A stretch of DNA of 21,350 nucleotides from the NCBI GenBank assembly GCA_013054445.1, contig JAAMPI010001002.1:1-21350 (forward strand), in the 5' to 3' direction. The notes beneath the pieces were generated by a model that was not told where the DNA came from, did not search any database, and saw only the letters and a list, made by a program, of their open reading frames with translations. The translations under genes were made by a program, and so were the position numbers. The stretch's first letter is position 1, and every line of letters begins with the position of its first letter. Positions 11,160 to 20,344 of the stretch are shown in pieces. The stretch is from Cudoniella acicularis. Taxonomy: Eukaryota; Ascomycota; Leotiomycetes; Helotiales; Helotiaceae.

Positions 11160-11206
11160 AAAAAGCGGGATTTGGCGCGGACTGGGATTTGGTGCGGGAT
11201 TTCGGT
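11160..11206 (-). repeat. Right terminal inverted repeat of the pogo-like element
   Basis: Inverted partner of the left end, with the same three AAATCCC units on the minus strand, followed directly by the TA duplication at 11207-11208. Confidence 0.92.
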
Positions 11207-11208
11207 TA

Positions 11209-12257
11209 TAGACACAGTAGCAAACTTTTCTCCTTGAATGGAGCCCGTATACTTTATTTCCGTGGGAAATAGCCCATGGGATAACGTAGACCTATTTTAG
11301 TAAAGGTTCGGTTCGGGGTCCTTGGGAGCCTCTTTGGGCTCCCAGGAATAATCGTCAAAACTTGACAAAATGACATGATGCGCCCTAAGGGTCTGGCGTC
11401 CACCCGCCCTTTGCCATACGCTATAACTATACACCATACGCCATTCGGACGCGTATCCAAACCATATGGATTCCATACCGTATGGCACCATATCTATACC
11501 TCCATGAAAACACACCAAAAATCGCAAAAGGACCTATAGAATTTATAGAAGGTCCTATTATTCTGCCATCTGTCATATTGCAACACAACATATTTGTGAC
11601 AGTTCCGGCTGTCACGTGTCGTTGGTGCTTTAGTTTCAAGGCCGCTATGAGTGAGGGAATTCCCTCGGCTTGCACGTACCTCCATATAGCCTTCCTAGCA
11701 TTAGCACTAGGCTAGTGGATAGGTATAAGTAGCCGTACAACTCCCGTAGAGTTCCCCTTCTTTTCTCCTTAGCTTTAGATCCTCGAACATAGGCATTTTC
11801 CTACGAGATCAAGTATAATTCGCTCCCTAGTGAAGTGTCTCTTGACTTTGCTCGCACGTGCCGTCACATTAACTATTTTTAAGTTTTTTCTATTAGTATA
11901 CTTTTAGTACATACAAAGATCTTCCAGTCTCTCATCTCTTTCTTGAATAAATTCTTCTACACCGCGAATAGATTTCTCGCATCCTGGTGCCGAAACTGTG
12001 GTAGAAACCGCTAAGTTCTAAGCTTGTGTCTTGATGGAAAAACTTCTAGAAAACGCTTCAAGAAACCTCTTCATGACGAAGGGTCTCTCCTGAACGCATT
12101 ATGCTGAGATCTGAATAGTTTGCCAAGCAAAATATCACGCTAAAAAGAACACTGGTGCAGTGGTGCTGTATTGCATATCATGACTTGTTATGATAGGTAC
12201 TAAAGTAGTAGCAAAAGAGGACGCACCTTGGCTGTCCTGCTTCAGTGCTGCATGGAC
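11209..12257. other. Non-coding region with repeat relics
   Basis: Lies between the pogo element and the 3' end of the HET pseudogene. I find no credible gene. It contains a GGGAGCC...GGGCTCCC dyad near 11324, decayed CCATACG/CATATGG-type short repeats around 11410-11495, an inverted repeat near 11529-11556 (AGGACC...AGGTCCT), and an LTR-like segment described separately. This stretch looks like layered transposon debris. Confidence 0.55.
11595..11981 (+). mobile_element. LTR-like relic with possible primer-binding site
   Basis: Begins TGTGACAG, has a TATA-like GGTATAAGT (11722), then a pyrimidine initiator-like tract CCTTCTTTTCTCCTTAGCTT (11756), a GAATAAA polyadenylation-like motif near 11945, and ends ...CTCGCA, three bases before TGGTGCCGAAACTG, which has the TGG start of a tRNA primer-binding site. 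A related layout occurs on the minus strand near 18.1-18.3 kb. No target duplication or coding part was found, and the right edge is a guess. Confidence 0.4.
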
Positions 12258-12793
12258 TCATAGCAAGCATATATCCTGACAATGCTTCTCATCCCATCGC
12301 TCACCAAACATGACTCCATGAATATAAGCAGCAGCAACCAGCCGAAACACATTCGCCTGCCCTGGCCTTCTGCGCAGCACAAACGGCAAATCCCCGCCCT
12401 TTAATAGCGCAATCTCATCGCCAACTTTCGCTTCCTCCGGCAAGAATACCAGCAGATTCCCCCTCGTCCTACCCATCGAGTAATTGCGCCACGCTAGCAT
12501 CTGCACATCCTGGAAGTAGAATCGATCCTCGTCCAGGAAGTTTTCCTGCGTAACAAGCACTTGCTAGTGCAGAAGCTAGTGCTATTGACCTAGTGGAGAA
12601 TCCCGCAATGAGATGAGGGCGTTGCGCCAGGCACGGAAGAGCCCAATCGACCGTTGCGTGTTCCCGCCACCGACGAACTAGGTGCCCCGGCTCAGTGTCA
12701 GGCAGAGAACGGCCTCTGCGTCGGCGGGCGCAAGAGGAGGGCGCATAGCGAGCGCGTCCCACGCGAGCAATGTGTCGATGACGCAGTTTTTTG

Positions 12794-12874
12794 CTGTAAA
12801 AGAGAGAGAGGATGTTAGCTGCCAATAATGACAGGTATTTTTGCTCACGGGTTAGAGGAGAACGATGTACTTAC
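12794..12874 (-). other. Intron near the 3' end of the HET pseudogene
   Basis: 81 nt, GTAAGT donor, GCTAACA branch site, pyrimidine tract and TTTTACAG acceptor, phase 1. Its consensus signals show that the sequence beyond the TGA at 13022 was once expressed coding sequence. Confidence 0.8.
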
Positions 12875-14509
12875 CGGCTTGGGTTTTAAGGTCGAGAGCG
12901 TGGTGCGCCAGCACCGGCCCAACTTCGACAATTTGATCAATTAGGTAGCCGGAGAGTGTTAGAGTGTTGCCGTTAACTCTTGGAGCAGGTAATCTTGACT
13001 CCTTAGTTGCAGTGAAGGCTCACTTGAAGGGATTTTCCATTAAGTACTGGCTATATCTTGGATTGATCTGGAATGCCAGAGCTTTACTGTCAAACTCGCT
13101 CCAGTCTAGAGCCCATGAGGGTAGGAAATTCTTGGTGGGCCGCGAACATTTCGAGACAGTGAGGATATTTAGACCCCCACTTTCTGCTATGATGGTATAG
13201 GCAGTATTTTTCAACACATCAGCGACCGACCAATCTTCACTATAGTCGATTTGGATGCCCTTCATCCAAGTAAGATTCAAAAGTGCGTATACCTTGTCCT
13301 TCGGGTCTGATGCACTGAAATTCCAATAGTTCAGTAGAACCACAAGTAAGTGGCGAAACGGTGGCTCTTCCTTTGCTGTAACTACTTTGTTGACTGTGTT
13401 CTTTGCAAGTTTGAAGATGGCGGAGATCTTCTGGCCGAAATCCATAGAATTAAACTCTATCAATTTGAATGACGCAGTCAGCATGCTTCGTAGAGGCTCA
13501 TCGAAGTCCTTGAACAGATCGGAAGTAGACTTCTCTTTTTCTCTTCTCACTGCTGCAAGTTTTGATGGTCCTGGAAGACCCCTTCACGGTCCGGATAATG
13601 CTTTTGAGCTCGGGGACTATGCCAGAATGAGTTGCACGCAGAAACGAACGTGTCCCATTCAACATTGTCGTTTCCGCAATACACTTGAATCTTCTTTGCG
13701 TAGAATGTCTCTTGAATGACCCAAACTCTTGTAAAGTAAGGCCTCTTTTGCAAAGCAACCATGGGATTTATTAAGTCCAGATCGTACGCAGGAAACCTTA
13801 TTTTCGCAGCCAAAGCACGTAATTCAGCCCCATGCGGTCCAGTAAGACCCTCTTTGCGCATTAAGTTTAGAAAGTCTGGTTTGAGCTTCAAGACTTTCAA
13901 CATTTCATTGAAAAGAATCTGCGCCCTTTTCGGCTCCTCTGCGATCCATTTGAAAGCCGTATCACTGCTTCTGGCGGATTTGCCTGACCAGACTAGGACT
14001 TGGTGCGCATGAGAATAAACAAGATGCATATTTTTAACTTGCTGATTTTTCTCTTTGTTATCATCCTGATTGATACAGATAGCATCAACCCACAAAACCC
14101 GCTGCTTGTCCGGATACCGCAGATGCGTTAGAGAGTCATATAAGTTCTGGGTGCTGAAAAAGTATTGGTCATCGTCAAACAAGATGCGTTGTGGATTGTC
14201 GGCTGGTCCCCATGTATATGAAAGTGCTTCGTAAGGTGGACAAGATGGCAAGGAGTAAGCCTTGAGAGAGCACTTTACAGCTTCGGTACCTTTTCCTGGA
14301 TGAAGAGTCAGAAGCCGCACAGGCTCCGACAGATTGGCTGGGAATTTCTGGTATGGCAATGCCCCAGCTCTGCAAATAGACTCCCAGGAGAAACCTGGAG
14401 CTTGGGAATGTTGGGCTGGTGGTTTGGTGATGAAAAGAAGATGAGATTTGGTTCCAAAGGAGAACGACAGCTCCGCTAATGAACAGCCACAGCCAAGAGG
14501 CTTTGCTCG

Positions 14510-15985
14510 CGGAGAATCTTCATGCAGCAAACAGGTCAGACAATGCCCCAAACTTTTGCAATCCCTGCAGAAAAGGCCTTCGAAAAACAGCAAAAGGCTC
14601 GCTGTGAGTAATGTCAATGGCACATCGCCATCTTGATTCTTGCATAGGTGAACTTACCTCGCCTACAAACGCAACAGCTTATTGTATATCGCGACGCAGC
14701 AACGGCGAATTTTGGCCATTGCACGAAATTCATCCCAAGGCCAGCATAAGCTATCATTTGGTATAGCCTCACTTGGAAAATGCTATCTAGATGTGTATGA
14801 TTGGCAAGACAATCATTGTGAACGCAAGCTTGGCAGTAGGAAGTTTTGCTGCATCCTAGCTTGGTGCACAAATGTATTTTAGATCCATATTCTAGGACTT
14901 TAACTTATGTTAAGCAGAGCACAATGGAAATTCGGGCCAGGAAAGCTTACAGTTCCAGCATTGAGAACAGGCTGGCCCGCGAGCAGTGGTGAGCGGGTGC
15001 TTTTGCTGAGCGCAGAAACGGTACTCCTGAAGGCGGAGATACTCTGACCTTGGAGGAGCCATTCGTAGAATGAGTTCAGGATGCTTATGTTCGAATTTAA
15101 GCCTCGAGTCAAACTTTTTAGTATCTTAGGGGGTAATTTATTAGCCAGCACTGGAGACAAGAATCCAGCTTGCCCTACCTAGATCGGGGCATTGCTTGCA
15201 AGAAAGTCTGATTTGATATTCGGTACCCAGCTGATTTTTCGGATCAATTGCGTTGTCGAGCTTCTGCCAGACTCGGAAGAAATCGTGACGTGACTTGTGC
15301 TCAGCATCTTCTTCGTCAAAGCAGGCTGCACACATGCGTTGAGATGTTCCGTGCTCTAAGGCACATGTTCTGCACTGAACTGTGTAGGAGTCCAAAGGGA
15401 TGACTACAAAGTGCTATTCAATAACCTGGTTCGACTGGAGCGATGAATTAGGGCCAAACTTACGAGCAATACACCTGTTACAGTGACGAAGAATCTTTGT
15501 TCCCACGTCGAGGCACTCCGGATGAGGAGGTCCCAGCCCATCTCTGACGTTGAACTTGAAGTTAGGGGGAACGATGGCATTAATAATTCTGTGCGTCTTT
15601 CCCACAGGAATATGATTAATGCAAAAGGAGGCTGCCCGGTCTCTATCATACACGCAGCAGGCACATGTCGCCACTTTACAAAGTTTGCACTCCCATCTTG
15701 CTCGACATTCAGTTTTGCAGTAGCGGCAAGTTCCGGTTGGGTTGAAGCCTTTGTAATTTAGGCTCCACTGAAGAAACGAAATGGATACGACCGCATGATT
15801 GTGGTTACGATTATGGACAGTAGTGCTGCACGAAGCGCAGATGGTGAAGTTGCATTCCGCGCAGAATTTGGCATCCTTGGGTAATACCCGCCACGGAATA
15901 TCTGGAGATTCCAATCAATATTCTTCTTGTGACGTTATGGTCTTATGGTCGCACTCTTCTTGCAAAAATAGCATTGCGTCGCAAA
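14510..15985 (-). other. Array of about five B-box/ZZ-like zinc modules (N-terminal half of the HET gene)
   Basis: After splicing, a recurring pattern C-x2-C ... C-x2-C-x(4-8)-C-x2-C ... H appears: CYFC...CAECNFTICASC...HNHNH-like (about 15975-15800), CRYC...CKLCKVATCACC...H (about 15725-15590), CNRC...CRTC...CAAC...H (about 15480-15290), CSQC...CTKLGCSKTSYCQAC...H (about 14975-14790), and CCVC...CRDCKSLGHCLTC...H (about 14680-14510). Extra C-x2-C and H-x-H pairs lie between. I infer zinc-binding protein-protein interaction modules related in layout to ZZ or B-box fingers; family membership is not proven. Confidence 0.6.
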
Positions 15986-16005
15986 TTGGGAGCTCTGGAC
16001 GGCGT

Positions 16006-16083
16006 CTGTCACGCGTTAGTAGCCAAAACAGCATAGCTGATGAGAAGAGGGTGTTCTCAAACTTTGTATGGTTGCCATGATAC
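16006..16083 (-). other. 5'-proximal intron of the HET gene
   Basis: 78 nt, GTATCA donor, perfect CTACTAAC branch and GTGACAG acceptor, phase 1. It removes an apparent in-frame TAA at 16018-16016, so that stop is not a mutation. Confidence 0.65.
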
Positions 16084-16325
16084 TTTGAAGTGGTATGGTC
16101 TCTGCTTCAGCAATTGAGCGACAGAAATGGTCCAAATCCGACGCCGGATTAGCGGACGTGCTCGGATGTGTTCTGGGTTGGCCTATGTAATAAAGCGGAA
16201 AATTTGTCAATATCTTGTAGTTTTTCAACCCGAGTATAGTAGTGTTGGAGAACAAACGCTAAAGAGCGCAAACAACTTGAAGCGCCAAGTCTCCAGTCAC
16301 ACCCCGCACATGCAGAGACGTGCAT

Positions 16326-17076
16326 TCGGCTCCCTCCGCTCACCGCCAAACAGCCACTCTATTGGCGCTCAGCTCTGTGATTCAAATGGATAACGCCTAC
16401 CCTACTAGGAGTCAAATGAGGCCGTATCATCCCGCTTTCCATCAGACCAATCCTTACGATAGGCCAACGTGAGACAATGAGGAGAACAAACGCAGCCTCC
16501 TGATGCGTGGAGTCTCCTGACTCTTTCATAGGCCACGCCCGTCTTTGCTATTGCCTCCTAGCAATGAGGGTTTCGGGCTCCCCGGGGTTCAAGTTATTCA
16601 CATGGCACTAGCAAAGGCGTGGACTTTGTCAAGAACTTGGACATCTGATTTCGGGTCTCTTTCACATGTTCCCTGGCATACAACTAACCACCTAGATATA
16701 TGCCGGCGACTCGACAAGCACATAAGCAGGACCCGAGTGACACTGTAGCTGTCGGCACAAGGCTGCCTGATTCTGTCTCACAAGTCGGGCTTACTAGGGC
16801 GTCGTCTCCGCAGAATGGTATGATAATCTCACGACTCCCATTTCGCTCGTCCTTCTCCATCTTCCTTTTCCAACAACACCCAGAAGTCTTCATCTTCGCG
16901 CCCTGTCAATCCCGTCGCTCTAAACCCTTTTCAACACAACGCCAACATCCCTCACTCCCCCACATATTGTGACAGTCAAGCCCTTCCTTTGCATATTCGG
17001 TAGCTACACAAGAAAATGTCTCTTAACCAAGTCTCCTCACCCGGCTATTGGCGCTCTCATCGGATGTCCTGTGATT
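16326..17076. other. Shared upstream region between the divergent HET and Ub-ART genes
   Basis: About 750 nt between the proposed start of the minus-strand HET gene and the first in-frame ATG of the plus-strand ubiquitin-ART pseudogene. No gene is supported. The 16840-16965 part is C/T-rich on the plus strand, as is common just upstream of fungal start codons. It may act as a bidirectional promoter. Confidence 0.45.
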
Positions 17077-17979
17077 ATGTATGCGGAGTACCAGCGCAAT
17101 CACCCACCGAACTTTCAGCCGCTTGACATGGTGGCATTCCACAAGACGGTATTAGTTGTGCCAGCAACGCCGCCAGGGCCGACACAGCCAGGGCCATCAA
17201 CACAGCAAGCGCAACCGCCCCAGACAGGGCTCGCGTTGATACCAAGCCCATTCACTATCTTCGTCAAAACATTAACAGGCAGAACGGCTACTATCTCGGT
17301 CACACTAAGCGACACAATTGACAATGTCAAGCACAAGTTCGCTAAGAGATTAAACCTTCCACCTAAGGAACAACGACTCATTTACGGTAGTAGACAGCTC
17401 GAAGACAGCTATACTCTACGCGACTATAGTATTTAACGAGATTTAACTATTCACCTAGCTCTTTTAATCCGTGGCGGCGGCCCCTTAGGAATGTACCTCC
17501 CGCAGGACTTCCTTGATCCGTCTTATAATTACGACTTTATACATGTCAATAACACTAGTATCTCCTTCTACCGCGGTGGAGATGTATATAAGCGTTTTTA
17601 TAGATAGCTACGCTATACACTTAAGGTAGGTGGTAAGTATCCCTCGGATATTTGGTTAGGTAATATAAATAGACCTAGCGAATAGCTAGTTTCGTATTAT
17701 AGCACAGGTAAGTAAAACGTAGAATCTATTACTAAAGTAGGTTATAAATTAGCCTTTAGGGTTAATTTTATATATAGTCAAGGAATCTATTCGTTACCGA
17801 ATCATATCACCGCTAAGGGGTACGCTAAAGAGTTTTCGCTTTAAGGGAAGGGGTATAAAGCCATCCTTTAGAACCAGGTGAATCTAGCTAATCTTTATAA
17901 GGTTTCTAGTATCGATTATTAGATCAGTCCTAGGGATAACGATCTTCGTCTATATAGATTATATATTAAGGAGCTTTAA
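17077..17979 (+). pseudogene. Ubiquitin-like domain fused to a PARP-like ADP-ribosyltransferase-type domain, heavily RIP-damaged
   Basis: The first in-frame ATG is at 17077. A Pro/Gln-rich linker leads to a ubiquitin-like domain (17251 on): IFVKTLTGRT, LSDTIDNVKHKF, EQRLIYGSRQLED, then RDLTIHLALLIRGG, the last matching the RGG end of ubiquitin. After it comes GMYLPQDFLDPSYNYDF and a domain whose landmarks (VSY-x-x-T near 17689, GIYS at 17782, AKGYAKEF at 17809, a VNLANL segment) resemble the H-G-T / G-x-G-I-Y pattern of PARP-type transferases; I recall similar fungal ubiquitin-family proteins. One frame persists over 900 nt but has stops at 17434, 17605, 17683, 17713, 17842, 17869, 17920 and 17977 (the last may be the native end). 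The first falls where ubiquitin has Gln (DYNIQ). The expected motif His is Tyr (TAT, 17698) and the next Gly is Ser, both RIP-type changes. It is non-functional as read. The ART assignment is by motif recognition, not a search. Confidence 0.7.
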
Positions 17980-18546
17980 CTGATTAGTTATACTAAGCGG
18001 TTATACCGTTATAGTTGTTATAGCTCTATAAAGGCACTAGGGCCCGGACGTCACGTAGGGACGTATTTATAAGAAGGTGCTATATTACGAAGAAACTAAG
18101 CTAAGGAGAGAAGAAGGAAGAGGTGGCCCCGAAGGGGCCTTATATACAGGAGGTGAGTACTGGTAAGCGAGGGCACGTGATAAGGGGTTAGGGGCTGCGT
18201 CGCAGCCTCCTGTCGCATATAGCGCNANACTGTCTGAGTCTCACTAGTCACAGGACTGTGCGTTGCACTAGGTCTGTGACAGCCTTGCCCACACTTCTAT
18301 ACTACTAATCCGACAGACCTCCTACTTGCCTAGTAGCAAGGGTTATTAGTTAAGTAGACCTAGTTCCGTTACAATTAAATCCTTGTCTTAACTTTCTATT
18401 TTAAACCTATCTAGCTAAGACTTTCTTTCTTTAAAGTATGTTTCTATATTTGAGCTTCGATATCGTTTAGAAGCAGAGTCTTGTATTTTCGCTCGAATGG
18501 ATTCGTAAACTATCACATTTGAGCACGAGGACACCACAATCCCTAG
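17980..18546. other. Transposon-derived spacer with GC-rich dyads and ambiguous bases
   Basis: Lies between the Ub-ART pseudogene and the solo LTR (target duplication at 18542-18546). It contains perfect dyads GGCCCCGAAGGGGCC (18125-18139) and GGCTGCGTCGCAGCC (18193-18207), undetermined bases at 18226 and 18228, and an LTR-like segment on the minus strand. No gene is supported. Confidence 0.55.
18050..18281 (-). mobile_element. LTR-like relic, minus strand, related to the one at 11.6 kb
   Basis: On the minus strand it starts TGTCACAG (18281), has a TATA box TATATAAGG (18146), then CCTTCTTCTCTCCTTAGCTTA (from 18118). The start-to-tract distance is about 165 nt, nearly the same as in the 11595 relic, whose tract is almost identical. 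The 3' boundary is unknown and no target duplication was found. Confidence 0.4.
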
Positions 18547-18807
18547 TGTAACGTTCTGTGGTCACGTGGTATATCGATATCACGTGAGGCGTTGGTTTAG
18601 TCGTACAATGAAGTGTCAAGCAGATCAGTAGAATGTTATCTTGGCTAAGATTGTATAAGTAAGTTGAGCATGAAGCTCTAACATAGGAAAACTATATAGC
18701 TATATAAGTGGTGGTGGTAAGGGATCATGTGATCGAGAGATCGAGGTTCTGTTCCTCGAGCAGTCGATCCTCCGACCGTGTCATGTGACTTGTCACGGGT
18801 CGTGACA
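18547..18807 (+). mobile_element. Solo LTR with 5-bp target duplication
   Basis: A 261-bp unit beginning TGTAACG and ending GTGACA (TG...CA ends), flanked on both sides by CCTAG (18542-18546 and 18808-18812). This is what remains after recombination between the two LTRs of a retrotransposon. It includes a dyad with TCACGTG at 18562 and CACGTGA at 18581. The orientation given is arbitrary. Confidence 0.75.
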
Positions 18808-18854
18808 CCTAGATTGTTGATCGTTCGATATACTTCTTTCATACGACTCTGGAA

Positions 18855-20344
18855 TCATAGAGCCATAGTGTTTGGTTGAATGGCCGCCTTCAAACTCTCA
18901 AATTGACTCCTATTCCCCATTTGCACCCCAATCTCGGCAACCTGCCTCGCATACCTCATCATCTCGCCCTGCATCTGCTTCTCTGTCATCTCCCCCTTCA
19001 TCATTCTCTCCAACAATAACGAATCATACGCAGCCTGGCTGGTACTCGCTACAGTATGTGGTCTGAATCCGGCAATCGCATCTCCTATCAGATGCAACCT
19101 ATCATCAAAGAATGACACTTTAGGAGACATCACATCTGTGATTACTTGCACGAAAGCTTGCTCAGTGTCGTTGACTAGCTTGGCGAATTGAGGTGGGAGA
19201 ACATTAATTGCATGCTTCTTTTGCTGAACCCAGAGATTGGGCTTCATTTTCCCGATGGGCAGGGTGAAATGGTGGAAGTGCCCGTCAATATCAGTCATGA
19301 GGTCTTTGTATTCTTGGGAATTTTGGTCGTAGTTGCAGTACCAAACCCAGTTTATGAGTCTGGAGTCTTGATCTAGTGAACCATTTTTTCCTGGGATGAG
19401 GTATCTAGAATTCTTAGAGATTGACGAGAAAAGTTGAAAGAGAAAGAGAGGGGGGTTTACGCTACGATCTGGGTCCCAGGACCATGGAAAAATGTGAAAT
19501 TATTCACAAATGTATCCTTCAGCTCCTGCGTAGCCTCGGATTCAAGAAGCGTGCCTCTCCACGCCACATACCCTGCATATTTCCTCTTCACCTCCGGCAA
19601 CAGCAACTCCCTAATCGTCGAGCCCGGCCCATCAGCAGCAAGCACCATATCCGCCACCTCAACTCCATTCTTACCATCCTGATCCTCAAATTCAACTTGC
19701 AGTAACCCATCACTCTTTTCCGTCAAATTGGTGACCTTACGACTATACAAATACTTCGCATTACCATCCCTGGGATTCTTTGGCGGAACTTCGCAATACG
19801 TTGTTTCTAGGCCGTCAAAACAGGCTCGCATTACAAAGTAGAGCAGGTCCCAAGATACCATCTTTTGTTGACGACGGTCTTGATTTATAGGATGCCCGCT
19901 TCGGTCTAAGGTCTGTCGCATGTAGCTTGTTATTGATAAGGGATGGTTGACGTTGACATGCTTGGCGAAGTATTCTTGTGCAGGTGGACCAAATACAATT
20001 CCCGCTCCTAGAATAGGATTAGATAGAATTATCATGGGGACCACTCTTTCTTGGGTGGAGTTCGTAGAATAATAGTTTATTAAATATGCAATTACGATGA
20101 AGCATTCTATGTTGTTGGAACAGCGATAGGCGGGGGAGGGAGCTTACCTTGACTTTGTAGCAATGCAGAAGGACTCCGCTCAAAGATCCGAACATTGTGT
20201 CCCAAATGTTTAAATACGAGCCCACAAAATAGTCCAGCAAGTGAGCCGCCAACCTGATTGTCGTTAGGAGAAATCTCGGTCATGTTTGAGTTGCTTGTGA
20301 GGAGATGTACCTACAATGATCACGTTTTCGGGCTGTGCCGCCAT
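18855..20344 (-). CDS. FAD-dependent monooxygenase (group A aromatic hydroxylase-like)
   Basis: Probably an NAD(P)H- and FAD-dependent hydroxylase of the salicylate / 2,6-dihydroxypyridine monooxygenase kind; the substrate cannot be read from sequence. Exons: 20344-20315, 20253-20148, 20007-19461 and 19404-18855, total 1233 nt, 410 aa. Introns are 61 nt (GTAGGT/ATCAG), 140 nt (GTAAGC/TCTAG) and 56 nt (GTAAAC/TCTAG), all phase-consistent. The ATG at 20344 is followed by the FAD-binding VIIVGGSLAGL and an acidic residue at the end of the second strand (VRIFERSP). The DG motif is VLAADGPGSTIR (about residues 190-200), and the second FAD motif is LHLIGDAIAGFRPHTVAS (about 320-340). Length and motif order are normal for the family. 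No signal peptide, stops or frameshift. It sits immediately beyond the transposon-rich stretch yet shows no RIP-like damage. Confidence 0.9.

Larger units (their letters stand above)
9054..11206 (+). mobile_element. Fot1/pogo-like DNA transposon, full length, inactive
   Basis: A 2153-bp element bounded by 47-bp terminal inverted repeats beginning ACCGAAATCCCG and flanked by a TA target duplication (9052-9053 and 11207-11208), as expected for Tc1/mariner-pogo elements. It carries one transposase gene with nonsense codons. Both ends survive, so it might still be moved in trans by a related transposase. Confidence 0.93.
12258..16325 (-). pseudogene. Zinc-module array plus HET-domain gene, 3' part carrying five in-frame stops
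   Basis: A HET-domain protein (fungal incompatibility or cell-death effector class) with an unusual N-terminal array of Cys/His modules. Proposed exons: 16325-16258 (start uncertain), 16172-16084, 16005-15955, 15901-15464, 15403-15179, 15124-14951, 14903-14658, then 14601 onward; every junction is phase-compatible. The HET domain has YEALSYTWGP (near 14230), VLWVDAICINQDD, and VWVIQETFYAKKIQVYCG. Near 13551-13590 the frame shifts: either a 35-nt intron (GTGAAG to TTGCAG, unusually short) or an indel. It continues through PKDKVYALLNL, then TGA at 13022, an 81-nt intron (12874-12794), TAG at 12680, 12584, 12578 and 12566, to a normal HET C-terminus (LLKGGDLPFVLRR, YIHGVMFGE) ending at 12258. 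The stops are one transition from Gln, Arg or Trp codons. The 5' two thirds look intact, so a truncated product is possible. Confidence 0.75.

Noticed and set aside
16016..16018. In-frame TAA as an additional nonsense mutation in the HET gene
   Set aside because: It lies inside a good intron with a perfect CTACTAAC branch site and acceptor.
18275..18517. A second plus-strand LTR (TGTGACAG ... TATCACA)
   Set aside because: No target duplication, and the left end is shared with the better supported minus-strand relic because CTGTGACAG is palindromic. It remains possible but unproven.
18730..18780. Possible tRNA-like fold with GGTTCTGTTCC
   Set aside because: No acceptor or anticodon stem could be paired, and it lies inside the solo LTR.
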